Notes: generated from the letters alone by a model not told the origin. A DNA stretch of 64,000 nt from Bdellovibrio reynosensis (GCF_022814725.1 NZ_CP093442.1:2852001-2916000); one strand, 5' to 3'; positions 53,472 to 62,475 are shown, counted from the stretch's first letter. Program-made: numbers and translations.

Positions 53472-53776
53472 TAAATAAAACGAAGGCGATAAAATAAAAA
53501 ATCCACCGAGAGGTGGGTTTTTAAAATGGAAACAGGATATGGATACATTCCACATCCTGTCTCGGACGACTCTCGAAATTTCTTTTACGAATCTGAGATT
53601 TCTCACTTCATCGTTTTTTAGATCATCGAGAGATCGTTTCTATTTACAAGTTCATAGTACACCCAAAAAAAATATTTGGAGCAGCCAGTGCTAACAAGCA
53701 TCAATTTTTAGACGATTTTGTCCAGAAAAGCCCACGTTAGATATGAAGACAAAAAACTAAACTAATGCCCTAAGAC
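53472..53776. other. Convergent intergenic stretch with two hairpins
   Basis: Holds a terminator at 53496-53522 and a second inverted repeat with ACAGGAT...ATCCTGT arms at 53532-53542 and 53550-53560 (11 nt, one mismatch). The remaining ~200 nt show no open frame or RNA gene I recognise. Confidence 0.5.
53496..53522 (+). terminator. Terminator of the M14 peptidase gene
   Basis: A-tract, stem TCCACC/GGTGGG (one G-U pair), loop GAGA, T-tract. Confidence 0.8.
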
Positions 53777-54736
53777 TTAGCTATAAGAAAAAAGCTTTTT
53801 GATCTTTTCATTCATCTCTGCCGATAAAGAAATTTTCAATGAACCCAGGTTCTCTTGAAGTTGTTCGATGCTGGTGGCTCCTAAGATCACGCTGGATACA
53901 CCAGGTTGCGCATTTGCCCATGCAAGAGCTAATTGAGTGCGCGAGCATCCCAATTCATCAGCTATTTTTTTGAAATCAATCACGCGACTGATATTTTCAT
54001 TCGTATAGAACTTTTCTTTTAGCCAATCGATTCGCGAAAGGCGGCCATCGGTGACCCCTTGATCGTATTTACCAGTAAGCATTCCTGAAGCAAGCGGGGA
54101 CCAAGTTGTTAAACCCATGCCGTGTTCCAGCGCTTTGGGCTGAACATCTGTTTCGAAAGCCTGACGAGCTAAAAGACTGAACTGCGGCTGTTCTACTTGA
54201 GGTCTGTAATAACCCCAGCGATCGCAAATATCCATGGCTTCTTGAATTTGCTCTCCGGTCCATTCGCTGGTTCCCCAGTAAAGAATTTTTCCGTGGTGAA
54301 TAAGGTCATCCATAATACGCACAGTTTCTTCGACCGGAGTTTCAGGATCATAACGATGACAATAATAAATATCTAGATAATCAGTGCCGATTCTTTGCAG
54401 ACTTTTATTCACGGATTCCAAAACATGTTTGCGGGAAAGGCCTTTGTCATTGATGTCGTCGCTCATCGGCCAGAAAACTTTTGAAGAGATCACAAGTTCA
54501 TGGCGGGGGAAATCTTTTAAGGCAGAACCCATGATGCGTTCGGATTCACCTTTGGCATAAATGTCGGCTATATCAAAAAAGTTAATTCCGTTTTCGTAGG
54601 CAAGCCGCAGGATGCTGCGAACTGAAGTGAAATCTTTAACGGTCCCACCAAACGTAGTCCATCCGCCAAGTGCATACGAACTTAGTTTAAGTCCGCATTT
54701 TCCAAGACTGCGATACGGCATGTTGGGATGAAACAT
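53777..54736 (-). CDS. Aldo/keto reductase
   Basis: 319 residues, TIM-barrel of the AKR superfamily: YRSLGKCGLKLSSYALGGW, FFDIADIYAKGESER (catalytic Asp and Tyr), VISSKVFWP (Lys), DIYYCHRYDP (His), WGTSEWTGEQI and QPQFSLLARQ. The Y-C-H-R pattern and YPEVEQPQ-like region fit the potassium-channel-beta-like (YhdN/Tas-type) subgroup, NADPH-dependent. Monocistronic or upstream of the HPF-like gene; substrate unknown. Confidence 0.92.
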   Translation of the reverse strand: MFHPNMPYRSLGKCGLKLSSYALGGWTTFGGTVKDFTSVRSILRLAYENGINFFDIADIYAKGESERIMGSALKDFPRHELVISSKVFWPMSDDINDKGLSRKHVLESVNKSLQRIGTDYLDIYYCHRYDPETPVEETVRIMDDLIHHGKILYWGTSEWTGEQIQEAMDICDRWGYYRPQVEQPQFSLLARQAFETDVQPKALEHGMGLTTWSPLASGMLTGKYDQGVTDGRLSRIDWLKEKFYTNENISRVIDFKKIADELGCSRTQLALAWANAQPGVSSVILGATSIEQLQENLGSLKISLSAEMNEKIKKLFSYS

Positions 54737-54768
54737 AAAGGGCCTCCTGTGTCAGAAGCCCCATTATC

Positions 54769-55170
54769 TTAATGAAGGTTATGGTGTTGCAAGTAATGAT
54801 TAATTTCTATGATTCGATCTTGCTGACTGACGACGGAGTCTTGAATTTCAACAAGCTTCAGCATGAGGTTGTCTTTAGCAAGCTTTATCGCCTGGTAAAT
54901 ATCCTCATGAACTCCTTCGGCCTCCACAGAGGCGTCAGCTTCATTTAGAACTATCGCAATTCTAAACAGCTTCTTTAATCCCTCTTTGGTAAATTCTTTT
55001 CCTTCAGTCTCGTATTGAATCGCAAGTTTCTTAGGATCCCGGGCAACAACCGAGATAACGGTCTGTTGAGTCACAAATCCTTCGAACTCCGCGATCATTT
55101 GATAGATGTAGGATTTAACCTCTGGATTATTCTCAATAAGTTCAATGGTGGGGTTTGGAAGGTTCGTCAT
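54769..55170 (-). CDS. Small protein resembling ribosome hibernation factor (HPF/RaiA) domain
   Basis: 133 residues from the ATG at 55170, with a perfect GGAGGACGCCC upstream. The end of the protein (VHEDIYQAIKLAKDNLMLKLVEIQD) resembles the last helix of HPF/RaiA (DMYAAIDLAxDKLExQL), and the length is right, but the basic ribosome-binding surface is not evident. A ribosome-associated role is therefore a moderate guess; it could be an unrelated helical protein. Confidence 0.45.
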   Translation of the reverse strand: MTNLPNPTIELIENNPEVKSYIYQMIAEFEGFVTQQTVISVVARDPKKLAIQYETEGKEFTKEGLKKLFRIAIVLNEADASVEAEGVHEDIYQAIKLAKDNLMLKLVEIQDSVVSQQDRIIEINHYLQHHNLH

Positions 55171-55302
55171 GGGCGTCCTCCTATTCCTCTGGTTATAGTT
55201 TAACAATGAGTCTTTAATTTGTCCGGTCAAGATATGGGACTTGTTAAAAATAATTTGAAAACTAATAGGATTGCTTTAGAATCCTGAACCTAGACCTTTG
55301 TC

Positions 55303-56010
55303 ATGTGTCAGAATGAGATGGCTTATATTAATATTGATTCCCACTTAGATAATTCCTGGAAAAAACGTCTGCACGGTGAGTTCGCAACCGAGAAAATGCA
55401 GAAGCTAAAAACTTTTTTAGCGACGGAATATAAAGCCGGAAAAATTATTTATCCGCAAAATGATGAGTATTTTGCAGCTTTGAATTTAACTCCTTTCGAC
55501 AGAGTGAAAGTGGTCGTCGTAGGACAAGATCCTTATCATGGCCCGGGACAAGCCCATGGACTTTCTTTTTCGGTGCGTGATGGAGTTCGTTTTCCCCCGT
55601 CCTTACAGAATATCTTTAAAGAACTTCGTAGTGACTTAGGAATCGAACTTCCACAAAGTGGTTCATTAGTAAAATGGGCTAAGCAAGGTGTGCTGCTGTT
55701 GAATGCGGTGCTTACTGTAGAGGATGGGAAAGCTGCGGCTCATCAAGGTAAGGGTTGGGAAGAGTTCACGGATAAAATCATTCACGCCTTAAATGAAGAG
55801 CGCGAACATGTTGTTTTCATTCTGTGGGGAGCCTACGCGCAAAAAAAGGGTTCTTTCATTGATCGGAACAGGCATTTGGTGATTGAAACTGTGCATCCTT
55901 CGCCTTTATCGGCGCACCGTGGATTTTTCGGAACAAAACCTTTTTCAAAAACCAATGATTACCTGCGCAGTCACGGGATTCAGGCCATCGACTGGGATTT
56001 AAATTCTTGA
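55303..56010 (+). CDS. ung: Uracil-DNA glycosylase
   Basis: 235 residues. Family-1 UDG motifs: VVVVGQDPYHGPGQAHGLSF (catalytic Asp and uracil pocket), LLLNAVLTVEDG, HVVFILWGAYAQKKGSFI and HPSPLSAHRGF (catalytic His, minor-groove loop). Base-excision repair of uracil in DNA. The next ATG (MAYINIDSH) is six codons in, at 55318, and could be the true start. Confidence 0.95.
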   Translation: MCQNEMAYINIDSHLDNSWKKRLHGEFATEKMQKLKTFLATEYKAGKIIYPQNDEYFAALNLTPFDRVKVVVVGQDPYHGPGQAHGLSFSVRDGVRFPPSLQNIFKELRSDLGIELPQSGSLVKWAKQGVLLLNAVLTVEDGKAAAHQGKGWEEFTDKIIHALNEEREHVVFILWGAYAQKKGSFIDRNRHLVIETVHPSPLSAHRGFFGTKPFSKTNDYLRSHGIQAIDWDLNS

Positions 56011-56036
56011 AGTGAAATCAAGCTCCGTTATAAGCT

Positions 56037-56057
56037 GGACTCCTTCTTAAGGAGTCC
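56037..56057 (+). promoter_or_regulatory. Hairpin that buries the ribosome site of the next gene
   Basis: Perfect 9-bp stem GGACTCCTT/AAGGAGTCC with a 3-nt loop, 26 nt after the ung stop. The AAGGAG of the right arm is the only Shine-Dalgarno for the ATG at 56062, at ideal spacing. Suggests translation is controlled by melting or by a trans-acting factor. Confidence 0.65.
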
Positions 56058-56061
56058 AAAA

Positions 56062-56475
56062 ATGAAAGCATTCATCCTTTTTATTTCACTTACTTTTTCT
56101 TTTTCAGCCTTAGCTACAACTAAAGAAGAGGTCTCTGAAAAAACCAAGGCTGCAGCCATTGCAGCTGCTGATTATTCTGTTGAACAAAAAGAACAATTTC
56201 AAAAAGACATGGAAGTGAAACTTCAAGATCTGAAATCTGAAATTGCCGACTTGAAAAAATCAGCAAGCGAAAAATCGGGCAAGGTAAAAGCAGGTATGAA
56301 AGAAAAAATCGCTGCTTTAGAATCAAAACAAGACGAGATGAAAAAAGATTTAGCTAAACTTAAAAAAAGTTCTGGCAAAGCATGGACTGAGATGAAGTCT
56401 GGAATGAATGCCGCTTGGGATTCTTTATCTAAATCCTACGCTAAAGCGAAATCTGAATTTAGCGAGTCGAAATAA
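56062..56475 (+). CDS. Secreted coiled-coil protein
   Basis: 137 residues. Signal peptide ends ALA-T. The mature protein is almost wholly helical, Lys/Glu/Ala/Ser rich with heptad-like spacing (QKDMEVKLQDLKSEIADLKK), so a rod-like coiled coil in the periplasm is likely. The stop overlaps the aroB start (TAATG), so the first gene of the aromatic operon is translated under the control of this gene's ribosome site, which lies in a hairpin. Confidence 0.7.
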   Translation: MKAFILFISLTFSFSALATTKEEVSEKTKAAAIAAADYSVEQKEQFQKDMEVKLQDLKSEIADLKKSASEKSGKVKAGMKEKIAALESKQDEMKKDLAKLKKSSGKAWTEMKSGMNAAWDSLSKSYAKAKSEFSESK

Positions 56476-57527
56476 TGAAAAGTTCGCTGGTATTTGCCCA
56501 CAATTTTCCTAAAGCGAAAGATATCGGCGACGAAGTCTTAGTTATCTATGATCAGATTTTAGCAAAACGTTCTAAAGACTTTCAAAAATGGATTCAGTCT
56601 TTTCCGCTTAGCTATCCAGTCAGTGCCGGTGAAGAATTAAAATCCGTAGCAGCTTTTCCGAAGCATATTTCTAGTATCGTCAAGATTTGCGAAAATGCTT
56701 CTTCAAGAAAATTGAAGGTGCTAGCTATCGGCGGCGGCAGCGTCGGCGATTTTGCCGGTTTTGTAGCAAGCATCCTTAAACGCGGTGTTGGCTTGGTCCA
56801 CATGCCCAGCACCTGGCTTGCTGCAATTGATTCAGCCCACGGGGGTAAGACCGCTTTGAATGTTGGGGGCGCTAAAAATCAGATTGGTACTTTTTATCCT
56901 GCTGAAAAAATCTTTTTAGTTAAAAAACTATTGTTAGCCCAACCGGCGGTGCGAAGTTTTGAAGGCTTTGGCGAGCTTTTAAAGATCTCAATTATTCAAG
57001 GTGGCGTTTTGTGGAAGCAGTTGTCACAGAACCGAGAGATCACTCACGACGTTCTTTGGAAGCACTTAAAGGCAGCGATTGAAGCGAAAAACAGAGTCGT
57101 ACAAAAAGACCCTGAAGAAAAATCAGGGCATCGTCACCTTTTGAACTTGGGTCATACAGTAGGACATGTTTTTGAGGCGGATGGCCAGATTCCCCATGGC
57201 GTGGCCATTAACTATGGACTTTCTTTCGCGCTTCAATGGAGCCTAGAAAAGAAAATAATGTCTCAGTCAGTTTACAACAAAATGATGTCAGCTGCTGTAA
57301 TGGGTTATTTGCTTTCCCCACATCGTGACCAGTTGATTTCAACCAGTCCTTCTAAAATTAAAAAATATCGAAGTCTATTGCTAAGCGATAAAAAGAAAAC
57401 CCAAACGGAAACGGTTCGTTTTATTTTTGTCAAAGCCCCGGGCCAATGTGTGATCCAAGAAGTGGGCGTTGATGATATCTTAAATGAAATGTGCCGCCAG
57501 GCTGAAGAAGAAGACATCGATGGCTGA
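56475..57527 (+). CDS. aroB: 3-Dehydroquinate synthase
   Basis: 350 residues. NAD-binding loop AIGGGSVGDFAGFVAS, the catalytic and metal region MPSTWLAAIDSAHGGKTALNVGGAKNQIGTFYP, metal-binding His in LLNLGHTVGHVFEA and HGVAINYGLSFAL. The usual STLLAQVDSSVGGKTGVN is read as STWLAAIDSAHGGKTALN, a divergent but complete form. First committed enzyme of the aromatic branch here; overlaps aroA by 8 nt. Confidence 0.92.
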   Translation: MKSSLVFAHNFPKAKDIGDEVLVIYDQILAKRSKDFQKWIQSFPLSYPVSAGEELKSVAAFPKHISSIVKICENASSRKLKVLAIGGGSVGDFAGFVASILKRGVGLVHMPSTWLAAIDSAHGGKTALNVGGAKNQIGTFYPAEKIFLVKKLLLAQPAVRSFEGFGELLKISIIQGGVLWKQLSQNREITHDVLWKHLKAAIEAKNRVVQKDPEEKSGHRHLLNLGHTVGHVFEADGQIPHGVAINYGLSFALQWSLEKKIMSQSVYNKMMSAAVMGYLLSPHRDQLISTSPSKIKKYRSLLLSDKKKTQTETVRFIFVKAPGQCVIQEVGVDDILNEMCRQAEEEDIDG

Positions 57528-58695
57528 TTTGCATTTTCAAGGCACCATTCCAGGTTCAAAATCGGTCTTTAATCGCGCGCTGATAGTGCAAAGTTATTTT
57601 CCAGATTTCGTTATTGAGGGTGAGTCTGAATGCGATGATGTTCGTTTCATGCGCGAAGGCCTTAAAATGATTTCCACAAAAAGCCACGTTGAATGCGGTG
57701 AAGGTGGAACAACTTTTCGGTTTATGAGCCTTCGCTTTGCCCGCGAAAAGGGGGAACACCATCTTCATGCAGAAACAAGGCTGCTACAAAGACCCCAGAA
57801 AGGTCTTTTAGATTTGATTAAGCAGTTGGGAGTTGAGGCTTATATTCAAGGCCAAGCGCTGGTAATAAACGGCGATGGTTGGCTGAAGCCAGCAAAGCCT
57901 TTGCAAGTAGATATTTCAGAATCAAGCCAATATGCCTCGGCATTAATTCTAAATGCCTGGAATCTTCCCTTTGATCTGCATTTTGATTTGGTGGGGGCTA
58001 AGGTTTCTGAATCCTATTTTCTTTTAACGATGGAAATGCTGAAAAGTTTTGGCATGCAATTCGTTAAAACTGAAAATGGATATTTAATTCCGGCAAATCA
58101 AAATTTAAAAATCAAAAACTTCCGCGTAGAATCTGATTTAAGTTCAGCCTTTACTATGGCAGCGGCAGGGGCCTTAAACGGCGAAGTTATTTTAGAAAAC
58201 TTTCCGCTTAAAAGTGCGCAACCGGATCTAGTGTTTCTAGAAATCTTTAAGCAAATGAACGTGCCGCTAAAAGTAGATGGTTCAAACCTTATTATCACCC
58301 ACGCTCAGGATTTAAAAAAAGCGGAAGTCAATTTAGCTGAGTCCCCAGATTTGTTCCCAGTTTTAGCAGTTCTTTGCAGCTGGGCTGATGGGGAATCCAA
58401 ATTATTTGGGGCACCTCACTTGGTAAAAAAAGAATCCAACCGTATTAGTAAAATTTCAGATCTTTTTAACCTTCTTGAAATTGCACACACGGTTTTACCT
58501 GATGGCATGATCATTCAGGGCAATCCCCGCCAACTTCTTAAAAAGCGTGTGACGTTTAATCCCGATAAAGATCACCGCATGGTCATGGCAGCTACACTTA
58601 TGCGTTTGAAGGGTCATGAAATTAAGATTGAAGAGCCTGAAGTTATCAACAAAAGTTTCCCAGAGTTTTGGCAGATGATAGGAATCAAACCATGA
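57520..58695 (+). CDS. aroA: 3-Phosphoshikimate 1-carboxyvinyltransferase (EPSP synthase)
   Basis: 391 residues from the ATG at 57520, inside the end of aroB; an earlier ATG at 57484 would add 12 residues from the aroB overlap. EPSP motifs: GTIPGSKSVFNRALI (substrate Lys and Arg), GEGGTTFRFMSL, SSQYASALIL, SDLSSAFTMAAAGALNG and DHRMVMAATLMRLKG. Somewhat shorter than usual (about 430), with an abbreviated N-terminal domain. A 4-nt ATGA overlap follows into the fused gene. Confidence 0.92.
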   Translation: MADLHFQGTIPGSKSVFNRALIVQSYFPDFVIEGESECDDVRFMREGLKMISTKSHVECGEGGTTFRFMSLRFAREKGEHHLHAETRLLQRPQKGLLDLIKQLGVEAYIQGQALVINGDGWLKPAKPLQVDISESSQYASALILNAWNLPFDLHFDLVGAKVSESYFLLTMEMLKSFGMQFVKTENGYLIPANQNLKIKNFRVESDLSSAFTMAAAGALNGEVILENFPLKSAQPDLVFLEIFKQMNVPLKVDGSNLIITHAQDLKKAEVNLAESPDLFPVLAVLCSWADGESKLFGAPHLVKKESNRISKISDLFNLLEIAHTVLPDGMIIQGNPRQLLKKRVTFNPDKDHRMVMAATLMRLKGHEIKIEEPEVINKSFPEFWQMIGIKP

Positions 58696-60497
58696 TTACA
58701 GCAGTTGTTGGTCACCGCGGTACCGGTAAGTCTGAGTTGATGAAGCGTCTGCAAATCTATCTGCGCGATCAAAACGTCGATTTTGTTGATTTAGATGAAG
58801 AGATTGAAAAAAAGATTGGTAAAAGCATTGGTGATCTTTTTTTTGATCATGGCGAAGATTATTTTCGTGAATTAGAAAGACAGCTTTTTTTAGAAACCCT
58901 GCAGAAGCCACAAAAGGATATGTATTTAGTATTGGGGGCAGGATTTGATCTTTCTGTTATTCCTGAATCCGTAAGAGTTTTATGGGTAAAAAGAATCACG
59001 GATCTTGATGGACGTATTTTTTTAAATAGGCCTCGCCTAAATCCTGAGGTTTCACCGATTGAAGAATATCAAAAACGCGGTGTCATCCGTGAAGAAAAAT
59101 ACAAAAACCGAGCCGATGAAGTCTACCTTATGCCTGAAGGTATTTTTGAAAATCATCACCATGCGATGACTGTTGAAAAGTCCGTTCTGACCCATACGTA
59201 TTTAAATGTGGGTGGAGCGATCACAGTTTTATCAGAACACATTCTTAATGAACATCGCTGGCAGTTGTTCAAAAACCGTTTTGCAAATAAAGGTATTAGT
59301 TACTTTGAACTGCGTGATGATTTATTAAGTCCTGAGCAGATCCAAAAAGCTCTAACAGAACTTCCTGGCGAAGAATTCATTTATTCTTTTCGTTTGCCGT
59401 TGGAAGGTTCCTTCCCAACTAGCACTGAAATTTTACAAAAAGCAAAATGGGTGGATTGGGCGTGGGAGCTGGGGAAACCTGACGAGCTTTTAAAACTTAT
59501 CCCGGCAGAAAAAGTAATCTTATCTTTGCATGATGGCCGTCAGTTTTACGAATGGTCAGGATACGAATCTAAGATAGGTCATCTTAAGTTTGCTCCGGAA
59601 GTGAATTCTTATTCCGAATTATTGTCAGGACACCAATGGCAAAAAGAAAACGATAAAAAGCGCAGTTACCTGCCACGATCCAAAGAAGGTCGGTGGGAAT
59701 GGTATCGCTTATTGCAAAAAGGCCACCAGGAAATAAATTTCTGGAGAGAAGGTGATGGCACCGCTTCAGACCAGCCTTCACTGTGGAAGTGGTTAGCTAA
59801 TCCTGAACTTAAAAACAAGTTTGCAGCAGTCCTGGGTGATCCTGTTCGCCATAGCTATACGCCGGTTGAACAATCCGATTTTTTTAATCGTAAAAATGTT
59901 CCTGTTTATGCTGTTTCGATTCGCAGGGATGAATGGGATGAGGCTTTTCCGATTTTAACAAAATTGGGATTAGGCTATGCTGCAGTGACAGCTCCACATA
60001 AAGAGCATGCAGCTGAGGTCGTCACTGAAAAAAATTTGCAAGCGATAAACACATTATTTTTCGATGAAACTTCGAAAACGTGGAAGGGCACTTCCACGGA
60101 TGAACAGGGGTTCTTTGAGTTGATCGAAGGTGTCGGCATGATTGCCCCGCTGCAAAAGCATATCTTTGTTTGGGGCGGTGGTGGAACTTTAGAGATGATC
60201 AAGAAAGCCATTCCACACGCGACTTATTTTTCTTCACGCAGTGGAAAGCCCCGGGATGAATCTTTTGAAGTTCCTGAAAGTCCAAAAGTACTTGTTTGGG
60301 CCGCGCCACGATCCATTGAAACTTTAATGCCTCCACTAGAATGGAAACCAGCAATGGTGTTTGATTTGAATTATAAAGAAGATTCCCCAGGCAGGGAATA
60401 CGCGCAACTGTGCGCTGCTAATTACCAATCCGGTTTAACCATGTTTACCGCTCAAGCACAGGGGCAAAGAACTTTCTGGAAGAAGTGTGAGGAATAG
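58692..60497 (+). CDS. Fused shikimate kinase / 3-dehydroquinate dehydratase / shikimate dehydrogenase
   Basis: 601 residues, three enzymes in one chain. Residues ~1-170: shikimate kinase with Walker A GHRGTGKSELMKRL, DLDEEIEKKIGKSIGDLFF, FRELE. Residues ~190-370: type I 3-dehydroquinase with YFELRDDLL, SFRLPLEG, catalytic-base His280 in LSLHDG and Schiff-base Lys299 in HLKFAPEV, with a shortened His-Lys spacing. Residues ~376-601: shikimate dehydrogenase with LGDPVRHSYTP, TAPHKEHA (catalytic Lys), GTSTDEQGF and VWGGGGTLEMIKKA. The ATG overlaps the aroA stop. The order matches the C-terminal half of fungal AROM. Confidence 0.9.
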   Translation: MITAVVGHRGTGKSELMKRLQIYLRDQNVDFVDLDEEIEKKIGKSIGDLFFDHGEDYFRELERQLFLETLQKPQKDMYLVLGAGFDLSVIPESVRVLWVKRITDLDGRIFLNRPRLNPEVSPIEEYQKRGVIREEKYKNRADEVYLMPEGIFENHHHAMTVEKSVLTHTYLNVGGAITVLSEHILNEHRWQLFKNRFANKGISYFELRDDLLSPEQIQKALTELPGEEFIYSFRLPLEGSFPTSTEILQKAKWVDWAWELGKPDELLKLIPAEKVILSLHDGRQFYEWSGYESKIGHLKFAPEVNSYSELLSGHQWQKENDKKRSYLPRSKEGRWEWYRLLQKGHQEINFWREGDGTASDQPSLWKWLANPELKNKFAAVLGDPVRHSYTPVEQSDFFNRKNVPVYAVSIRRDEWDEAFPILTKLGLGYAAVTAPHKEHAAEVVTEKNLQAINTLFFDETSKTWKGTSTDEQGFFELIEGVGMIAPLQKHIFVWGGGGTLEMIKKAIPHATYFSSRSGKPRDESFEVPESPKVLVWAAPRSIETLMPPLEWKPAMVFDLNYKEDSPGREYAQLCAANYQSGLTMFTAQAQGQRTFWKKCEE

Positions 60498-60500
60498 ATA

Positions 60501-61529
60501 ATGGGTGCAAATACTTTTGGATCTCGATTCACTTTAACTAGTTTTGGTGAAAGCCATGGCACCGCTTTAGGAGTAGTGATTGATGGATGCCCTGCCGGAG
60601 TCAGCTTTGATGAAATGATTCTGACAAAGGAACTTGAACGCCGTCGTCCAGGTCATCATGGTTCAGGTCAGATCGTTTCAGGTCGTCAAGAGGCTGATCA
60701 GGCAGAAATTCTTAGCGGCATTTTTGAAGGAAAAACTTTGGGCACGCCCATTGCGATGATTGTAAGAAATCAAGATGCACGTTCACAAGATTATACTCAA
60801 ATTAAACAACAATCCCGGGCAGGTCATGCTGATGATATGTGGAAGCAGAAATTTGGTCACAGTGATCATCGTGGGGGTGGTCGTTCTTCAGGTCGGGAAA
60901 CTGTCAGTCGTGTGATGGCAGGTGCTGTCGCACAAATGATGCTTAAGCAGGTTTGTGCGCCCATGAAAGTCATAGGTTATGCTTCCCAGATTGGGCCTCT
61001 GACGTTGACAGCTGAAGAAAAAGCCCAGGTTATAAATAAAGATATCGATTCATTTCAGGCGCGCTTCCCCTCTAAAAATGATCAAGCAGTCGCCGATCTT
61101 TTAAAGAAGGCCCAAGAAGAGGGTGATAGTCACGGGGGTGTGGCAGAAATTCTGATCACCAATCCCCCTGCATTTTTAGGGCAGCCTGTTTTTCACAAAC
61201 TTAAAAGTGATTTGGCGCAAGCTTTTCTTTCCGTGGGTGCGACGAATGGTTTTGAATTAGGCTTGGGTTTTGAGTCTTCAAGTATTAAAGGCACTGATTT
61301 TCATGGCACCCGGGAACAAAGCCAGTACGGTGGCATTCGCGGGGGAATTTCGACGGGTGAAAATATTCTTTTACGAGTTTCTTTTAAACCGACCAGCTCA
61401 ATTTTAGATGTAGCAAAAAAGGGGCGTCATGATCCTTGTATTGTGACTCGCGCTATTCCGGTGCTAGAGGCCATGACGTATCTGGTGTTGGCAGATCATT
61501 ACTTATGGTCTAGAACCGATAGAATCTGA
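60501..61529 (+). CDS. aroC: Chorismate synthase
   Basis: 342 residues. Signatures GESHGTALGVVIDGCPAG, RRPGHHGSGQ, RAGHADDMWKQKFGHSDHRGGGRSSGRET and GGIRGGISTGENI, all typical; FMN-dependent elimination giving chorismate. Starts 4 nt after the fused gene with GAGG upstream, so it completes the shikimate pathway within one operon. Confidence 0.95.
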   Translation: MGANTFGSRFTLTSFGESHGTALGVVIDGCPAGVSFDEMILTKELERRRPGHHGSGQIVSGRQEADQAEILSGIFEGKTLGTPIAMIVRNQDARSQDYTQIKQQSRAGHADDMWKQKFGHSDHRGGGRSSGRETVSRVMAGAVAQMMLKQVCAPMKVIGYASQIGPLTLTAEEKAQVINKDIDSFQARFPSKNDQAVADLLKKAQEEGDSHGGVAEILITNPPAFLGQPVFHKLKSDLAQAFLSVGATNGFELGLGFESSSIKGTDFHGTREQSQYGGIRGGISTGENILLRVSFKPTSSILDVAKKGRHDPCIVTRAIPVLEAMTYLVLADHYLWSRTDRI

Positions 61530-61534
61530 TTAGC

Positions 61535-61553
61535 ACTCCGACTTCATCGGAGT
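61535..61553 (+). promoter_or_regulatory. Small hairpin between aroC and menB
   Basis: Perfect 7-bp stem ACTCCGA/TCGGAGT, loop CTTCA, no T-tract. Possibly an mRNA-stabilising or translational element, as menB follows 23 nt later. Confidence 0.45.
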
Positions 61554-61575
61554 AAGGCGTTAAGGGAGTGGGCAC

Positions 61576-62475
61576 ATGGTTTCTGATATTTTTAATCCTG
61601 AGTGGTGGACAGAAGTTCCTGGTTTTAAGTTTCAAGATATTACTTATCACCGCGCCAAAGATCAGGGAACTGTGCGCATCGCCTTTAACCGTCCTGAAGT
61701 ACGTAATGCCTTTCGCCCACAAACAGTCGATGAACTTTACACGGCATTAGAACATGCTCGAATTTCTGCGGATGTGGGTGTCGTTTTAATTACGGGCAAT
61801 GGTCCTTCACCGAAAGACGGTGGCTGGGCTTTCTGTTCTGGCGGCGATCAACGTATTCGCGGTAAAGACGGTTACAAGTACGAAGAAAAAGAAGCTCAAG
61901 GTAAAATGGACCTAGCTCGTTTAGGTCGTTTGCATATTCTAGAAGTACAGCGCTTGATTCGCTTCATGCCTAAAATCGTTGTAGCAGTTGTGCCAGGATG
62001 GGCTGTCGGTGGTGGTCATTCACTGCACGTGGTTTGTGATCTTACTTTAGCAAGTCAGGAGCACGCGATCTTTAAACAAACAGATCCAGACGTAGCAAGT
62101 TTTGATAGTGGCTACGGTTCAGCTTATCTAGCTCGCATGGTTGGACAAAAAAGAGCGCGCGAAATCTTTTTCTTAGGCAGAAATTATTCGGCTCAAGAAG
62201 CTTTCGATATGGGCATGGTGAACGCCGTGATCCCGCACAAAGATTTAGAAAAAGTAGCGCTTGAGTGGGCTTATGAAATGAATTCGAAATCTCCGACAGC
62301 AATGCGCATGTTGAAATATGGCTTCAACCTTTGTGACGATGGATTGGTAGGACAGCAGCTTTTTGCGGGCGAAGCGACTCGTTTAGCTTACGGAACCGAA
62401 GAAGCTGTAGAAGGTCGAAATTCTTTTGTTGAAAAGCGCGACAAAGATTTTTCTAAGTTTCCTTGGCATTATTAA
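61576..62475 (+). CDS. menB: 1,4-Dihydroxy-2-naphthoyl-CoA synthase
   Basis: 299 residues. Crotonase fold with menB-specific blocks: RAKDQGTVRIAFNRPEVRNAFRPQTVDEL, GGWAFCSGGDQRIRG, VVPGWAVGGGHSLHVVCDLTLAS, VASFDSGYGSAYLARMVG and the C-terminal FPWHY. It closes the naphthoate ring in menaquinone synthesis from chorismate-derived precursors. It sits 46 nt after aroC; other men genes are not in the window. Good AGGGAG ribosome site. Confidence 0.93.
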   Translation: MVSDIFNPEWWTEVPGFKFQDITYHRAKDQGTVRIAFNRPEVRNAFRPQTVDELYTALEHARISADVGVVLITGNGPSPKDGGWAFCSGGDQRIRGKDGYKYEEKEAQGKMDLARLGRLHILEVQRLIRFMPKIVVAVVPGWAVGGGHSLHVVCDLTLASQEHAIFKQTDPDVASFDSGYGSAYLARMVGQKRAREIFFLGRNYSAQEAFDMGMVNAVIPHKDLEKVALEWAYEMNSKSPTAMRMLKYGFNLCDDGLVGQQLFAGEATRLAYGTEEAVEGRNSFVEKRDKDFSKFPWHY

